Below are positions 33,147 through 40,442 of a stretch of 40,442 bases of DNA, one piece after another; the first letter of the stretch is position 1; each line of letters begins with the position of its first letter. The translations under genes were made by a program, and so were the position numbers. This stretch comes from Flavobacterium sp. GTDB lineage: Bacteria > Bacteroidota > Bacteroidia > Flavobacteriales > Flavobacteriaceae. The stretch is taken from positions 1 through 40,442 of the forward strand of contig JAGOJA010000011.1 in assembly GCA_017995345.1 (NCBI GenBank). Reading direction: 5' to 3'. The notes under the pieces are model-generated. The model was given only the letters and a program-made list of their open reading frames with translations. It was not told the origin of the DNA and did no database searches.

Positions 33147-33609
33147 ATTGTCTATTAATTTCTCCGCTTTTGGTGGATCAAGCGAAAAAGTTTTGGATCC
33201 AAAGATTCGATAATCAAAATAAGAAAAAACACTGAAGTAAAATCATAGCCTTCCCAAAATATACAGGATTCACTGCAGCAACAAAACACTAGATTAGGCT
33301 ATATATTGTTTTAGAAGAGCTTTCGGGAATCATTATTTAGCTTAAAAATACCTATTGGGTACAACTTTTACAAAGCCTTGAAAATTAAACAGACTTACTG
33401 TATTCTAAAAAATTGAAATGCAAAAAATCACTAAAACTGGGTATGGTAAAATCATTAAAAGTATTGTTCTTTTACACCATTACAAATCAAAACAAATCAA
33501 ACGATAGGAAAAAGTAAGCCATTTACTCCTTTCCTAATTTATACTAATAAAATATTCGATACATTAGCAATTGAAATATCTGTTTTAAATTTCACCAATT
33601 AATTACTAA
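33147..33609. other. Gene-free stretch between tRNA-Arg and hsdR
   Basis: About 460 bp of AT-rich DNA without a recognisable gene, integrase remnant or copy of the tRNA 3' end. One 29-codon frame starts at an ATG at 33419 (MQKITKTGYGKII...) but has no other support. A TAAATTTC (about 33586-33593), one base from the -7 pattern, could belong to the hsdR promoter. Confidence 0.4.
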
Positions 33610-36600
33610 ATGACATTCAACGAAGATTCCAGAGTAAAAATTCCCACTTTGCTCCATTTAACCCGTTTAGGATATACTTATATTTCGCTTAAAAATGCGT
33701 TATGGGATGAAAACACTAACATTTTCCCCACTGTTTTTATAGATAGTATTTCTAGAATCAATCCAGGAATTGAAAAATCCGATGTGGAACGATTATTAGA
33801 TGAAGTTAGTTTATTATTGGATAATGAAGATTTAGGGAAGGCTTTCTATGAAAGAATTACCGAAAGATCTGGAATTCGATTAATTGATTTTGAAAACTTC
33901 GAAAACAATACTTTCAATGTTGTTACTGAGTTGACATGTAAAAAAGATGATGAAGAGTTTAGACCTGATATTACCTTATTGATCAATGGAATGCCTTTGG
34001 TATTTATCGAAGTGAAAAAACCGAATAATCAAGATGGAATTTTAGCGGAACATAAGCGGATTCAATCGCGTTTTGAGAATAAGAAATTTAGAAAGTTTGT
34101 CAATATTACACAGTTAATGGTTTTTTCCAATAATATGGAATATGATAATAATTCACCAATGCCTATTGAAGGCGCTTTTTACGCCACGGCTTCTTATCAG
34201 AAACCATCATTTAATTATTTTAGAGAGGAAGATGAATTTGATTTAAACACACTTCTTTCTGCTTTTGATGATGAAGCTGAAAACTTTATTTTAAAGGACA
34301 ATAATTTAGTGGGGATTAAAAATTCTCAAGAATTTGTAACCAATAAAAATCCTGATTCACCTACCAATAGAATTTGTACTTCTTTATTCCAAAAAGAACG
34401 TTTACAATTTATGTTGCAATACTCCATAGCTTATGTAAAAGGAAGCAAAGGATTGCAAAAACACATTATGCGATACCCGCAGCTTTTTGCCACCAAAGCA
34501 ATTGAAGCCAAACTGGAAGAAGGTGTCAAAAAAGGGATCATTTGGCATACCCAAGGAAGCGGAAAAACAGCGCTCGCCTATTACAACGTTAAATACTTAA
34601 CGGATTATTTTCAGAAGAAGAATATCATTCCAAAATTCTATTTTATCGTAGATCGATTGGATTTATTAATTCAAGCTGGCAAAGAATTTAAAAGCCGAGG
34701 TTTGGTTGTACATAATGTAAATTCAAGAGAGGAATTTGCAAAAGATATTAAATCAACTAGTGTTATTCATAATAATTCTGGTAAGGCGGAGATTACTGTA
34801 GTGAACATTCAGAAATTTCAGGATGATCCTGATGTTGTACGAAATACCGATTATCAACTCAATATTCAACGCGTATATTTCTTGGATGAGGTTCACCGTA
34901 GCTACAATCCAAAAGGAAGTTTTTTAGCCAACTTAAATGAATCAGATCCTAATGCCATTAAGATTGGTTTGACAGGAACACCATTATTAGGAACTGACTA
35001 CAATTCGAAAGCCTTATTTGGCGGATATATTCATAAATACTATTACAACTCCTCTATTGCGGATGGTTATACGCTGCGTTTAATTCGAGAAGAAATAGAA
35101 ACCAATTATAAGCTTACCTTAAAGCAAGCATTAGAAGAAATTGAAATTTTAAAAGGAAATGCCGACAAGAAAATTGTCTATGCACACCCTAAGTTTGTGG
35201 AACCAATGCTCGATTATATCGTTCAGGATTTTGAAAAAGCTCGAATTTCCATGAACGATAATTCCATTGGTGGATTAGTCGTTTGTGACTCTTCTGATCA
35301 GGCTAAAATGTTGTTTGAAATATTTGAATCGAAATATGCTATAAATAAAAATGTTCATAGTGGATTATTACAAGCTGCCGAACCTCAAGAAAGTTATGGA
35401 GACAAAAAGAAAGCCGAAAGCAAAGTAACCAAAGCTGCGGTAATCCTACATGACATTGGCACTAAACAAGACCGAAAAGATCAGGTAGAAGCTTTCAAAG
35501 ACGGTCATATTGACTTTTTGTTTGTTTATAATATGCTACTCACTGGTTTTGATGCACCAAGATTAAAAAAATTATACATAGGTCGTGTGATTAAAGCGCA
35601 TAATTTATTGCAAACCTTAACGCGTGTCAATAGAACTTATAAGGATTTTAGGTACGGTTATGTGGTCGATTTTGCTGATATTCAAAAAGAATTCGACAAA
35701 ACCAACCAGGATTATTTCAATGAATTACAATCGGAATTAGGAGATGAAATGGAACATTACTCCAACATCTTCAAATCACAAGAAGAAATCAATACAGAGA
35801 TTGCCGAAATTAAAGAAGTGTTGTTTCATTTTGATACGATGAATGCAGAGATTTTTTCCCAACAAATTTCCCAAATCAATGATCGTTCTGAAATACTCAG
35901 AATTACTCGAGTGTTGAATAATGCTAAGAGTTTGTATAACTTAATCCGATTGTCTGGGAATTATGAATTATTAGAACAACTTGATTTTCATAAGCTGACG
36001 GTTTTATCTCGGGATGCTAATAATCGTTTGGTGTTGATTAATGCAAAAGAAGCCTTAGAAAGCAATATTGACACCTCAAATCTTTTGAACATTGCCTTAG
36101 AAGACGTTATTTTTGCTTTTGTAAAAGTGAAAGTTGAAGAAATGGTATTGGCTGACCAACTCAAAAACATTCTACAAAAAACCAGAGAAACCTTAGGTGG
36201 AAATTTTGACCAAAAAGCACCTGAATTTATTTCGTTAAAAGAAGAACTGGAACGCTTATTCAAAAAGAAAAACTTGAATGAAGTGACCAAGGACGAAATG
36301 GAAAGTAACATCAGGGAACTTGAAAAAATTTATGGCAAAGCCAAAGAACTGGAACGCAAAAACCAATTACTGAGAGCCAAATATGATAATGACGAAAAAT
36401 ACGCTCGCTTGCACAAACGTTTAATGGAAAAAGATCCTTTGACGGATAGCGAAAGTAAATTGTTTGAAGCATTGCAAGGATTGAAGACAGCAGTAGATGC
36501 GCAAATCATTCAAAATTCTAAAATGCTCGAAAATGAAAGTTTTGTAGAAAAAATGGTAATGCGACTAGTAATTGACCAATTCAAAAACAAACAACATATT

Positions 36601-36687
36601 GCATTGGATGCAGCAACAACTAAGCGTATCAACGGAATGATTGTAAAAGAATACATGAATGAATTTTATGGACGAACAGCCTATTAA
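33610..36687 (+). CDS. hsdR: Type I restriction endonuclease, R subunit
   Basis: HsdR is the DNA-translocating, cutting subunit of a type I restriction enzyme, acting with HsdM and HsdS. At 1025 residues it is full length. The N-terminal PD-(D/E)xK nuclease has Asp120 (FRPDITLLI), Glu134 and Lys136 (FIEVKKP). The SF2 motor has TQGSGKT (314-320), DEVH (426-429), LTGTPLLG and LLQTLTRVNRTY. The C-terminal helical region (from about residue 800) should bind HsdM. The last 60 bp are repeated 0.9 kb downstream. hsdM is on the same strand, separated by about 2 kb of accessory genes. Confidence 0.95.
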   Translation: MTFNEDSRVKIPTLLHLTRLGYTYISLKNALWDENTNIFPTVFIDSISRINPGIEKSDVERLLDEVSLLLDNEDLGKAFYERITERSGIRLIDFENFENNTFNVVTELTCKKDDEEFRPDITLLINGMPLVFIEVKKPNNQDGILAEHKRIQSRFENKKFRKFVNITQLMVFSNNMEYDNNSPMPIEGAFYATASYQKPSFNYFREEDEFDLNTLLSAFDDEAENFILKDNNLVGIKNSQEFVTNKNPDSPTNRICTSLFQKERLQFMLQYSIAYVKGSKGLQKHIMRYPQLFATKAIEAKLEEGVKKGIIWHTQGSGKTALAYYNVKYLTDYFQKKNIIPKFYFIVDRLDLLIQAGKEFKSRGLVVHNVNSREEFAKDIKSTSVIHNNSGKAEITVVNIQKFQDDPDVVRNTDYQLNIQRVYFLDEVHRSYNPKGSFLANLNESDPNAIKIGLTGTPLLGTDYNSKALFGGYIHKYYYNSSIADGYTLRLIREEIETNYKLTLKQALEEIEILKGNADKKIVYAHPKFVEPMLDYIVQDFEKARISMNDNSIGGLVVCDSSDQAKMLFEIFESKYAINKNVHSGLLQAAEPQESYGDKKKAESKVTKAAVILHDIGTKQDRKDQVEAFKDGHIDFLFVYNMLLTGFDAPRLKKLYIGRVIKAHNLLQTLTRVNRTYKDFRYGYVVDFADIQKEFDKTNQDYFNELQSELGDEMEHYSNIFKSQEEINTEIAEIKEVLFHFDTMNAEIFSQQISQINDRSEILRITRVLNNAKSLYNLIRLSGNYELLEQLDFHKLTVLSRDANNRLVLINAKEALESNIDTSNLLNIALEDVIFAFVKVKVEEMVLADQLKNILQKTRETLGGNFDQKAPEFISLKEELERLFKKKNLNEVTKDEMESNIRELEKIYGKAKELERKNQLLRAKYDNDEKYARLHKRLMEKDPLTDSESKLFEALQGLKTAVDAQIIQNSKMLENESFVEKMVMRLVIDQFKNKQHIALDAATTKRINGMIVKEYMNEFYGRTAY

Positions 36688-36693
36688 TATGAA
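36634..36693 (+). repeat. hsdR 3'-end repeat, copy A (native)
   Basis: A 60-bp segment covering the last 17 codons of hsdR, its stop and the first bases of the next gene. It matches copy B (37592-37651) at 56 of 60 positions. Confidence 0.9.
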
Positions 36694-37534
36694 GCAACAA
36701 GAAGCCATTCAATTATTTGAAGAAAAAAAAGTAAGAACCCTTTGGGATCAAGAGGAGGAAAAATGGTATTTTTCTATTGTTGATACCGTTAGTGTTTTAA
36801 CGGAAAGTATCGATCCTAATGCCTATTGGCGCAAGCTTAAACAGCGATTAAAAGCAGAAGGAAATGAAACCGTGACGAATTGTCACGTGTTGAAAATGAA
36901 AGCGGCTGATGGTAAAATGCGTTTGACAGATGTTGCCGATACCGAGCAATTATTTCGATTAATTCAATCGATACCTTCGCCTAAAGCGGAGCCTTTTAAA
37001 TTATGGTTGGCGCAAATAGCAGCGGAACGTTTAGACGAAATGCAAGACCCTGAATTGACTATTGACAGGGCATTAGAACAATATATGAGATTGGGTTATT
37101 CTGAAAATTGGATTAACCAGCGCTTAAAAAGTATTGAAATTCGCAAAGCCTTGACCGATGAATGGAAAAGCAGAGGATTAAAAGAAGGTGTTCAATTTGC
37201 TACACTTACGGATATTATTTCTAAAGCTTGGTCTGGCAATACCACCAAAGAATATAAAGTTCTGAAAGGACTCAAAAAAGAAAACTTGAGGGATAATATG
37301 ACCAACACCGAGTTAATCTTGAATATGTTGGCAGAAGCCTCAACAAAAGATATTTCTACAGCTACCAATCCAGAAAGCTTTGAGGAAAATAAAAAAGTGG
37401 CTGAACAAGGCGGTAATGTAGCCAAAGTAGCCATGACAGAATTAGAATCCAAAACAGGAAAAAAAGTTGTGACTGCATTGAATGCAAAAGAGACTTTTAA
37501 ACAACAAATAGAAGAGCAAAAGAGCAAAAAATAA
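36689..37534 (+). CDS. Bro-N domain protein (phage antirepressor-like) behind hsdR
   Basis: A 281-residue protein with an N-terminal Bro-N-type domain (KVRTLWDQEEEKWYFSIVDTVSVLTES, YWRKLKQRLKAEGNE, RLTDVADTEQLFRLIQSIPSPKAEPFKLWLAQIAAERLDE) and a helical C-terminal half (GYSENWINQRLKSIEIRKALTDEWKSRGLKEGVQFATLTDIISKAWSG) with a Lys/Glu-rich tail. Bro-N occurs in phage and virus DNA-binding proteins; this long form often sits inside type I R-M loci. The ATG at 36689 begins one base after the hsdR stop, giving likely translational coupling; in-frame ATGs at 36659 and 36668 lie within hsdR and could add up to ten residues. Role in the R-M system unknown, perhaps regulatory. Confidence 0.82.
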   Translation: MKQQEAIQLFEEKKVRTLWDQEEEKWYFSIVDTVSVLTESIDPNAYWRKLKQRLKAEGNETVTNCHVLKMKAADGKMRLTDVADTEQLFRLIQSIPSPKAEPFKLWLAQIAAERLDEMQDPELTIDRALEQYMRLGYSENWINQRLKSIEIRKALTDEWKSRGLKEGVQFATLTDIISKAWSGNTTKEYKVLKGLKKENLRDNMTNTELILNMLAEASTKDISTATNPESFEENKKVAEQGGNVAKVAMTELESKTGKKVVTALNAKETFKQQIEEQKSKK

Positions 37535-37591
37535 ATGAATATATGCTCTGAAAAAATAAGAATATAAAACAATCTGAAAATAAGAACCGAG

Positions 37592-37651
37592 GGAATGATT
37601 GTAAAAGAATACATGAATGAATTACATGGACGAACAGCCTAATACTATGAA
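37592..37651 (+). repeat. hsdR 3'-end repeat, copy B (remnant of a second hsdR end)
   Basis: Matches copy A at 56 of 60 positions, with mismatches only at bases 33, 34, 51 and 54 of the repeat. In the hsdR frame it still reads GMIVKEYMNELHGRTA followed by a stop, against GMIVKEYMNEFYGRTAY at the true end. The similarity begins abruptly near 37592; the preceding 55 bp after the Bro-N stop are unrelated to hsdR. Confidence 0.9.
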
Positions 37652-37988
37652 TACTGGAGAAATACTTTTATATCAGAATCAACATGGAAGCATCAAAATT
37701 GACGTGCGACTGGAAGAAGAAACAGTTTGGCTAACTCAAGCCCAGATTGCTTTGCTTTTTGGTAAAAGAAGAAGTACAATTACAGAGCATATTGCAAATG
37801 TTTTTAAAGAGGGAGAACTTGACGAAAAAGTGGTATGTCGGGATTTCCGACTAACCACTTCACACGGTGCTATGGAAGGAAAAACACAAGAGAATAGTGC
37901 TAAACATTACAATCTCGATGTGATCATTTCTGTTGGCTATAGTGTAAAATCCTTACAAGGAACTCAATTTCGTATTTGGTTAAACTAA
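37647..37988 (+). pseudogene. Truncated RhuM-family gene
   Basis: The frame opens MNTGEILLYQNQHGSIKIDVRLEEETVWLTQAQIALLFGKRRSTITEHIANVFKEGELDE and continues KHYNLDVIISVGYSVKSLQGTQFRIWLN, the N-terminal third of a RhuM-family protein (full-length members are about 330 residues). It ends right after the conserved QFRIW, where the family normally goes on, and the missing part does not occur downstream. The RAYT gene begins 17 bp later, so an insertion/deletion there probably cut it. Like the Bro-N gene it starts just behind an hsdR-end sequence; the frame extends back to an ATG at 37617 through that repeat. Confidence 0.8.
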
Positions 37989-38005
37989 TTTAAATAAATT
38001 TAAAT

Positions 38006-38464
38006 ATGAGTACCTATTCTCAAATTTACATACAGATTGTTTTTGCTGTAAAAAACAGACAAGCGTTAATTGCTAATTCTTGGCAAGAAGAATTATATAA
38101 GTATGTTACAGGAATAGTTCAAAATAAGGGCCAAAAAATGTTGGCTATAAATGGAATGCCAGATCATATTCATATTTTAATTGGAATGAAGCCATCTTGC
38201 TGTTTGTCTGATTTAGTTAGGGAAATTAAAAAATCATCTAATAGTTTTGTAAAAGAAAAGGAATTTTCAAAATATAAATTTGAATGGCAAGAAGGATTTG
38301 GTGCATTTTCATATAGTCACTCTTCTTTGGATAATGTAATTGGATATATCAAGAATCAAAAAGAGCATCATAAAAAAAGAAGTTTTAAAGAAGAGTATAT
38401 TGATTTTTTAGAGAAATTTCAAATTGAATTTAAAGATGAATATTTATTTGAATGGATAGAATAG
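38006..38464 (+). CDS. REP-associated tyrosine transposase (RAYT, IS200-like HUH)
   Basis: A 152-residue single-strand-DNA transposase of the Y1/IS200 type. It has the HUH motif His54-Ile-His56 (MPDHIHILIG) and the nucleophilic Tyr114 in NVIGYIKNQKEHH, with the opening SQIYIQIVFAVKNRQ typical of the RAYT branch. The stop codon (38462-38464) shares its last base with the first REP palindrome, and two full REP units follow, the arrangement expected of a RAYT with its own repeats. RAYTs are usually single-copy domesticated relatives of IS200/IS605 transposases that process REP hairpins. Confidence 0.88.
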   Translation: MSTYSQIYIQIVFAVKNRQALIANSWQEELYKYVTGIVQNKGQKMLAINGMPDHIHILIGMKPSCCLSDLVREIKKSSNSFVKEKEFSKYKFEWQEGFGAFSYSHSSLDNVIGYIKNQKEHHKKRSFKEEYIDFLEKFQIEFKDEYLFEWIE

Positions 38465-38599
38465 AATCCGAAGGATTCAATTGTTTATAAAAAAATATAG
38501 ATCATCGTTAATGCGACCCCTTCGGGGTCGAACCCTACGAATGAAATTATTTCTATAAACATAAAACCTTTTCGGGGTATAACAATAAATATTAGTAAC
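38464..38599 (+). repeat. REP unit 1 (136 bp)
   Basis: Three hairpins: GAATCC-GAA-GGATTC (38464-38478), CGACCCC-TTC-GGGGTCG (38514-38530) and a weaker ACCTT-TTC-GGGGT (38566-38578). TGTTTATA after the first and TATAAACA before the third form inverted arms, so the unit is BIME-like. Confidence 0.85.
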
Positions 38600-38735
38600 G
38601 AATCCGAAGGATTCAAATGTTTATAGAAAAATATAGATCATCGTGAATTCGACCCCAACGGGGTCGAACCATGTGGATAATTTTTTTATAGACATACAAC
38701 CCCTTCGGGGTTACACGCAAAAAAGTAACGAATTT
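38600..38735 (+). repeat. REP unit 2 (136 bp)
   Basis: A diverged tandem copy of unit 1: GAATCC-GAA-GGATTC (38600-38614), CGACCCC-AAC-GGGGTCG (38650-38666) and AACCCC-TTC-GGGGTT (38698-38712). Both units end in AGTAAC. It ends just before hsdM. Confidence 0.85.
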
Positions 38736-38761
38736 TAATGGTTCACATAATTACAAAAACA

Positions 38762-40387
38762 ATGACCACAACAATACAGTTTGAAAAGCAAACCAAAAAC
38801 CTCATAGACGACTTAAAAAGCGTTTGTGCTAATTACGGTTTGGGAAATGACGGAAACGAATTCAAGATTATCACCCAAGTGTTTTTATATAAATTCCTGA
38901 ACGATAAATTTGTTCACGAAGTAAAACAACTCGATGACAAAATAGCCAAAGCCGACAATTGGGAAGCCGTATTGAAGGAATACAATGAGAATGACTATGA
39001 AATGTTATTGATGTCCATGAGCGAAAGTACCGCCCGTTTGCAACCCAAGCATTTTATTTCGAGTTTGTTCGAAAGACAAAATGAAGCCAACTTCTCGGAT
39101 ATATTTGACAATACCTTACTGGATATTGCCAAAGAAAACAGCGATTTATTCTCGGTATTGACCGAAGGTGGTGAGAAAATTGTATTGTTCGAAAACATCT
39201 CTAAGTATGTGACCGACAAAAGAGACGATTTTTGCAAAGCCATTATCAACAAGCTAATCAACTTTAGTTTTGAGAACATCTTTCATGAAAAGTTTGATTT
39301 TTACGCTACTATTTTCGAATATTTAATTAGCGATTACAATACGAATAGCGGCGGTAAATATGCCGAATACTTCACCCCGCATGCCGTAGCCAAAATCATG
39401 GCGCGCTGTTTAGTAGATGGCGAAGTGAGCAATGTGACTTGTTATGACCCGAGTGCCGGATCTGGAACGCTTTTAATGAATTTAGCACACCAGATAGGCG
39501 AAACAAAATGCACGGTCTACTCTCAGGATATTTCTCAAAAGTCATCTAACTTATTGCGACTGAATTTAATTTTGAACGATCTCGTGCATTCTATCCCGAA
39601 TATTGTAAAAGGAAACACCATTCTTGAACCCTATCACAAAGACAAAAACGGACGCTTGCAGCAGTTTGATTACATCGTGAGTAATCCTCCGTTTAAGTTG
39701 GATTTCTCTGATTATGTGGCTGATTTGGACAGCAAAGAGAACCACGAACGCTTTTTTGCAGGAATGCCAAATATTCCCAAAGCCAAGAAAGACAGCATGG
39801 CCATTTATCCTTTGTTTGTACAACACATTATGTACTCGCTTACCGCCAAAGGAAAAGCAGCCATTGTTGTTCCCACAGGATTTATCACGGCACAAAGCGG
39901 CATTGAACGAAAAATACGCGAGCAAATGGTGGAACGCAAAATGTTGCGTGGCGTGGTGAGTATGCCCTCGAATATTTTTGCCACCACAGGAACCAACGTT
40001 TCTATATTATTTCTGGACAAAGAAAACACCAAAGGCGATATCGTTTTGATGGATGCCTCTAAACTGGGAACTACGGTAAAAGAAGGCAAAAACCAAAAAA
40101 CACTTTTATCTCCCGAAGAAGAAGATACTATTATCGATATTTTTAACAAACACGAAGCCAAAGAAGATTTCTCGGTAGTGGTTTCCTATGAGGATATCAA
40201 AGCCAAAAACTACTCTTTGAGTGCAGGACAATATTTTGAAGTAAAAATTGAATATACTGATCTCTCTCCAAAGGAATTTGAGGATAAAATGAAAACTTTT
40301 GAAAGCAATTTAAGTACGCTTTTCAGCGAAAGTAAAACTTTGGAAATGGAAATTCAGAATAATTTGAAGGGGTTGAGATATGAGTAA
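38762..40387 (+). CDS. hsdM: Type I restriction-modification DNA methyltransferase, M subunit
   Basis: HsdM is the N6-adenine methyltransferase that works with HsdS to methylate and with HsdR to restrict. At 541 residues from the ATG at 38762 it has an N-terminal helical HsdM_N domain (about 1-150), the SAM-binding DPSAGSGT (229-236) and the catalytic NPPF (308-311, DYIVSNPPFKLDF), as in N6-adenine methyltransferases. An ATG eight codons upstream (38738) lies close to the REP array and is less likely. It ends with ...LRYE-stop, and another frame starts within its last codons. hsdS is expected just beyond the window. Confidence 0.95.
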   Translation: MTTTIQFEKQTKNLIDDLKSVCANYGLGNDGNEFKIITQVFLYKFLNDKFVHEVKQLDDKIAKADNWEAVLKEYNENDYEMLLMSMSESTARLQPKHFISSLFERQNEANFSDIFDNTLLDIAKENSDLFSVLTEGGEKIVLFENISKYVTDKRDDFCKAIINKLINFSFENIFHEKFDFYATIFEYLISDYNTNSGGKYAEYFTPHAVAKIMARCLVDGEVSNVTCYDPSAGSGTLLMNLAHQIGETKCTVYSQDISQKSSNLLRLNLILNDLVHSIPNIVKGNTILEPYHKDKNGRLQQFDYIVSNPPFKLDFSDYVADLDSKENHERFFAGMPNIPKAKKDSMAIYPLFVQHIMYSLTAKGKAAIVVPTGFITAQSGIERKIREQMVERKMLRGVVSMPSNIFATTGTNVSILFLDKENTKGDIVLMDASKLGTTVKEGKNQKTLLSPEEEDTIIDIFNKHEAKEDFSVVVSYEDIKAKNYSLSAGQYFEVKIEYTDLSPKEFEDKMKTFESNLSTLFSESKTLEMEIQNNLKGLRYE

Positions 40388-40442
40388 TATAGTAGTTTTC
40401 CAGACTCCGAAGGAGTCAAATGTTTATAGAAAACAAGGTTTA
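40380..40442 (+). other. Start of a possible further gene running off the window
   Basis: An ATG at 40380 overlaps the end of hsdM (TATGAGTAA) and opens a frame that stays open for 21 codons to the window end (MSNIVVFQTPKESNVYRKQG...). The position suits hsdS, but the codons run through a REP palindrome, so it may be chance or REP-derived. Confidence 0.3.
40403..40442 (+). repeat. Partial third REP unit after hsdM
   Basis: GACTCC-GAA-GGAGTC (40403-40417) followed by AAATGTTTATAGAAAA, the same left end as unit 2. The stem differs from units 1 and 2 by a compensatory pair change (A-T to C-G). It is cut by the window edge. Confidence 0.8.

Noticed and set aside
33419-33508. 29-codon frame between tRNA-Arg and hsdR
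   Set aside because: Too short, no promoter or recognisable sequence; likely chance.
38464-38735. Tandem palindromic repeats resembling a small CRISPR array
   Set aside because: Only two 136-bp units with internal hairpins, no short repeats with unique spacers and no cas genes; adjacency to a RAYT identifies them as REP units.

Overview
The window looks like chromosomal DNA of a Flavobacterium-like member of the Bacteroidota. The DNA is AT-rich. Many genes are preceded by the Bacteroidota promoter pattern TTG-N17-21-TAnnTTTG, and no Shine-Dalgarno sequences stand out except the internal one in prfB. The gene content (TonB-type outer-membrane proteins, DUF2911, DUF1684, menaquinone genes, PepSY-like secreted proteins, a type I R-M locus with a RAYT) fits this group. 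Everything here comes from reading the sequence; no database search was run.

Layout. 1-1.7 kb: an IS1182-type insertion sequence whose transposase is split by a frame change. 1.9-4.3 kb: gcvT and yebC. 4.5-7.5 kb: a leftward module made of an OmpR-type response regulator, a sensor kinase and two secreted PepSY-like proteins. 7.8-9.1 kb: a cupin gene remnant abutting a cysteine synthase-family gene. 9.1-18.8 kb: housekeeping genes (oligopeptidase B, ybaB, threonine aldolase, prfB with its programmed frameshift, an L,D-transpeptidase, lpxD, an acyl-CoA carboxylase subunit, a probable outer-membrane protein). 18.9-27.9 kb: menE, a CPBP protease, an ArsC-family protein, a TonB-dependent-receptor-like protein, a small membrane protein, fumC, a flavin monooxygenase-like protein and a DUF2911 protein. 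28.0-32.9 kb: a HAD phosphatase, tcdA, a TatD-type hydrolase, a DUF1684 protein, an MFS transporter, a 46-codon gene and apt. 33.0 kb: tRNA-Arg(ACG). 33.6-40.4 kb: an accessory region with hsdR, a Bro-N gene, a truncated rhuM, a RAYT (IS200-like HUH transposase) with tandem REP units, and hsdM; hsdS is presumably just outside the window.

Three things deserve attention. (1) The last ~60 bp of hsdR occur twice, once at the true end of hsdR just before the Bro-N gene and again just before truncated rhuM. This suggests accessory genes are exchanged behind hsdR by recombination in its 3' end. (2) The RAYT is followed immediately by two 136-bp REP units plus a third partial copy after hsdM; their hairpins show compensatory base changes. 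(3) Two 11-bp-spaced direct repeats (core TTCCTAAATC on the minus strand) lie at exactly the same distance, 39 bp, from the start codons of the response regulator and of the first PepSY-like gene. They are strong candidates for the binding sites of that regulator.
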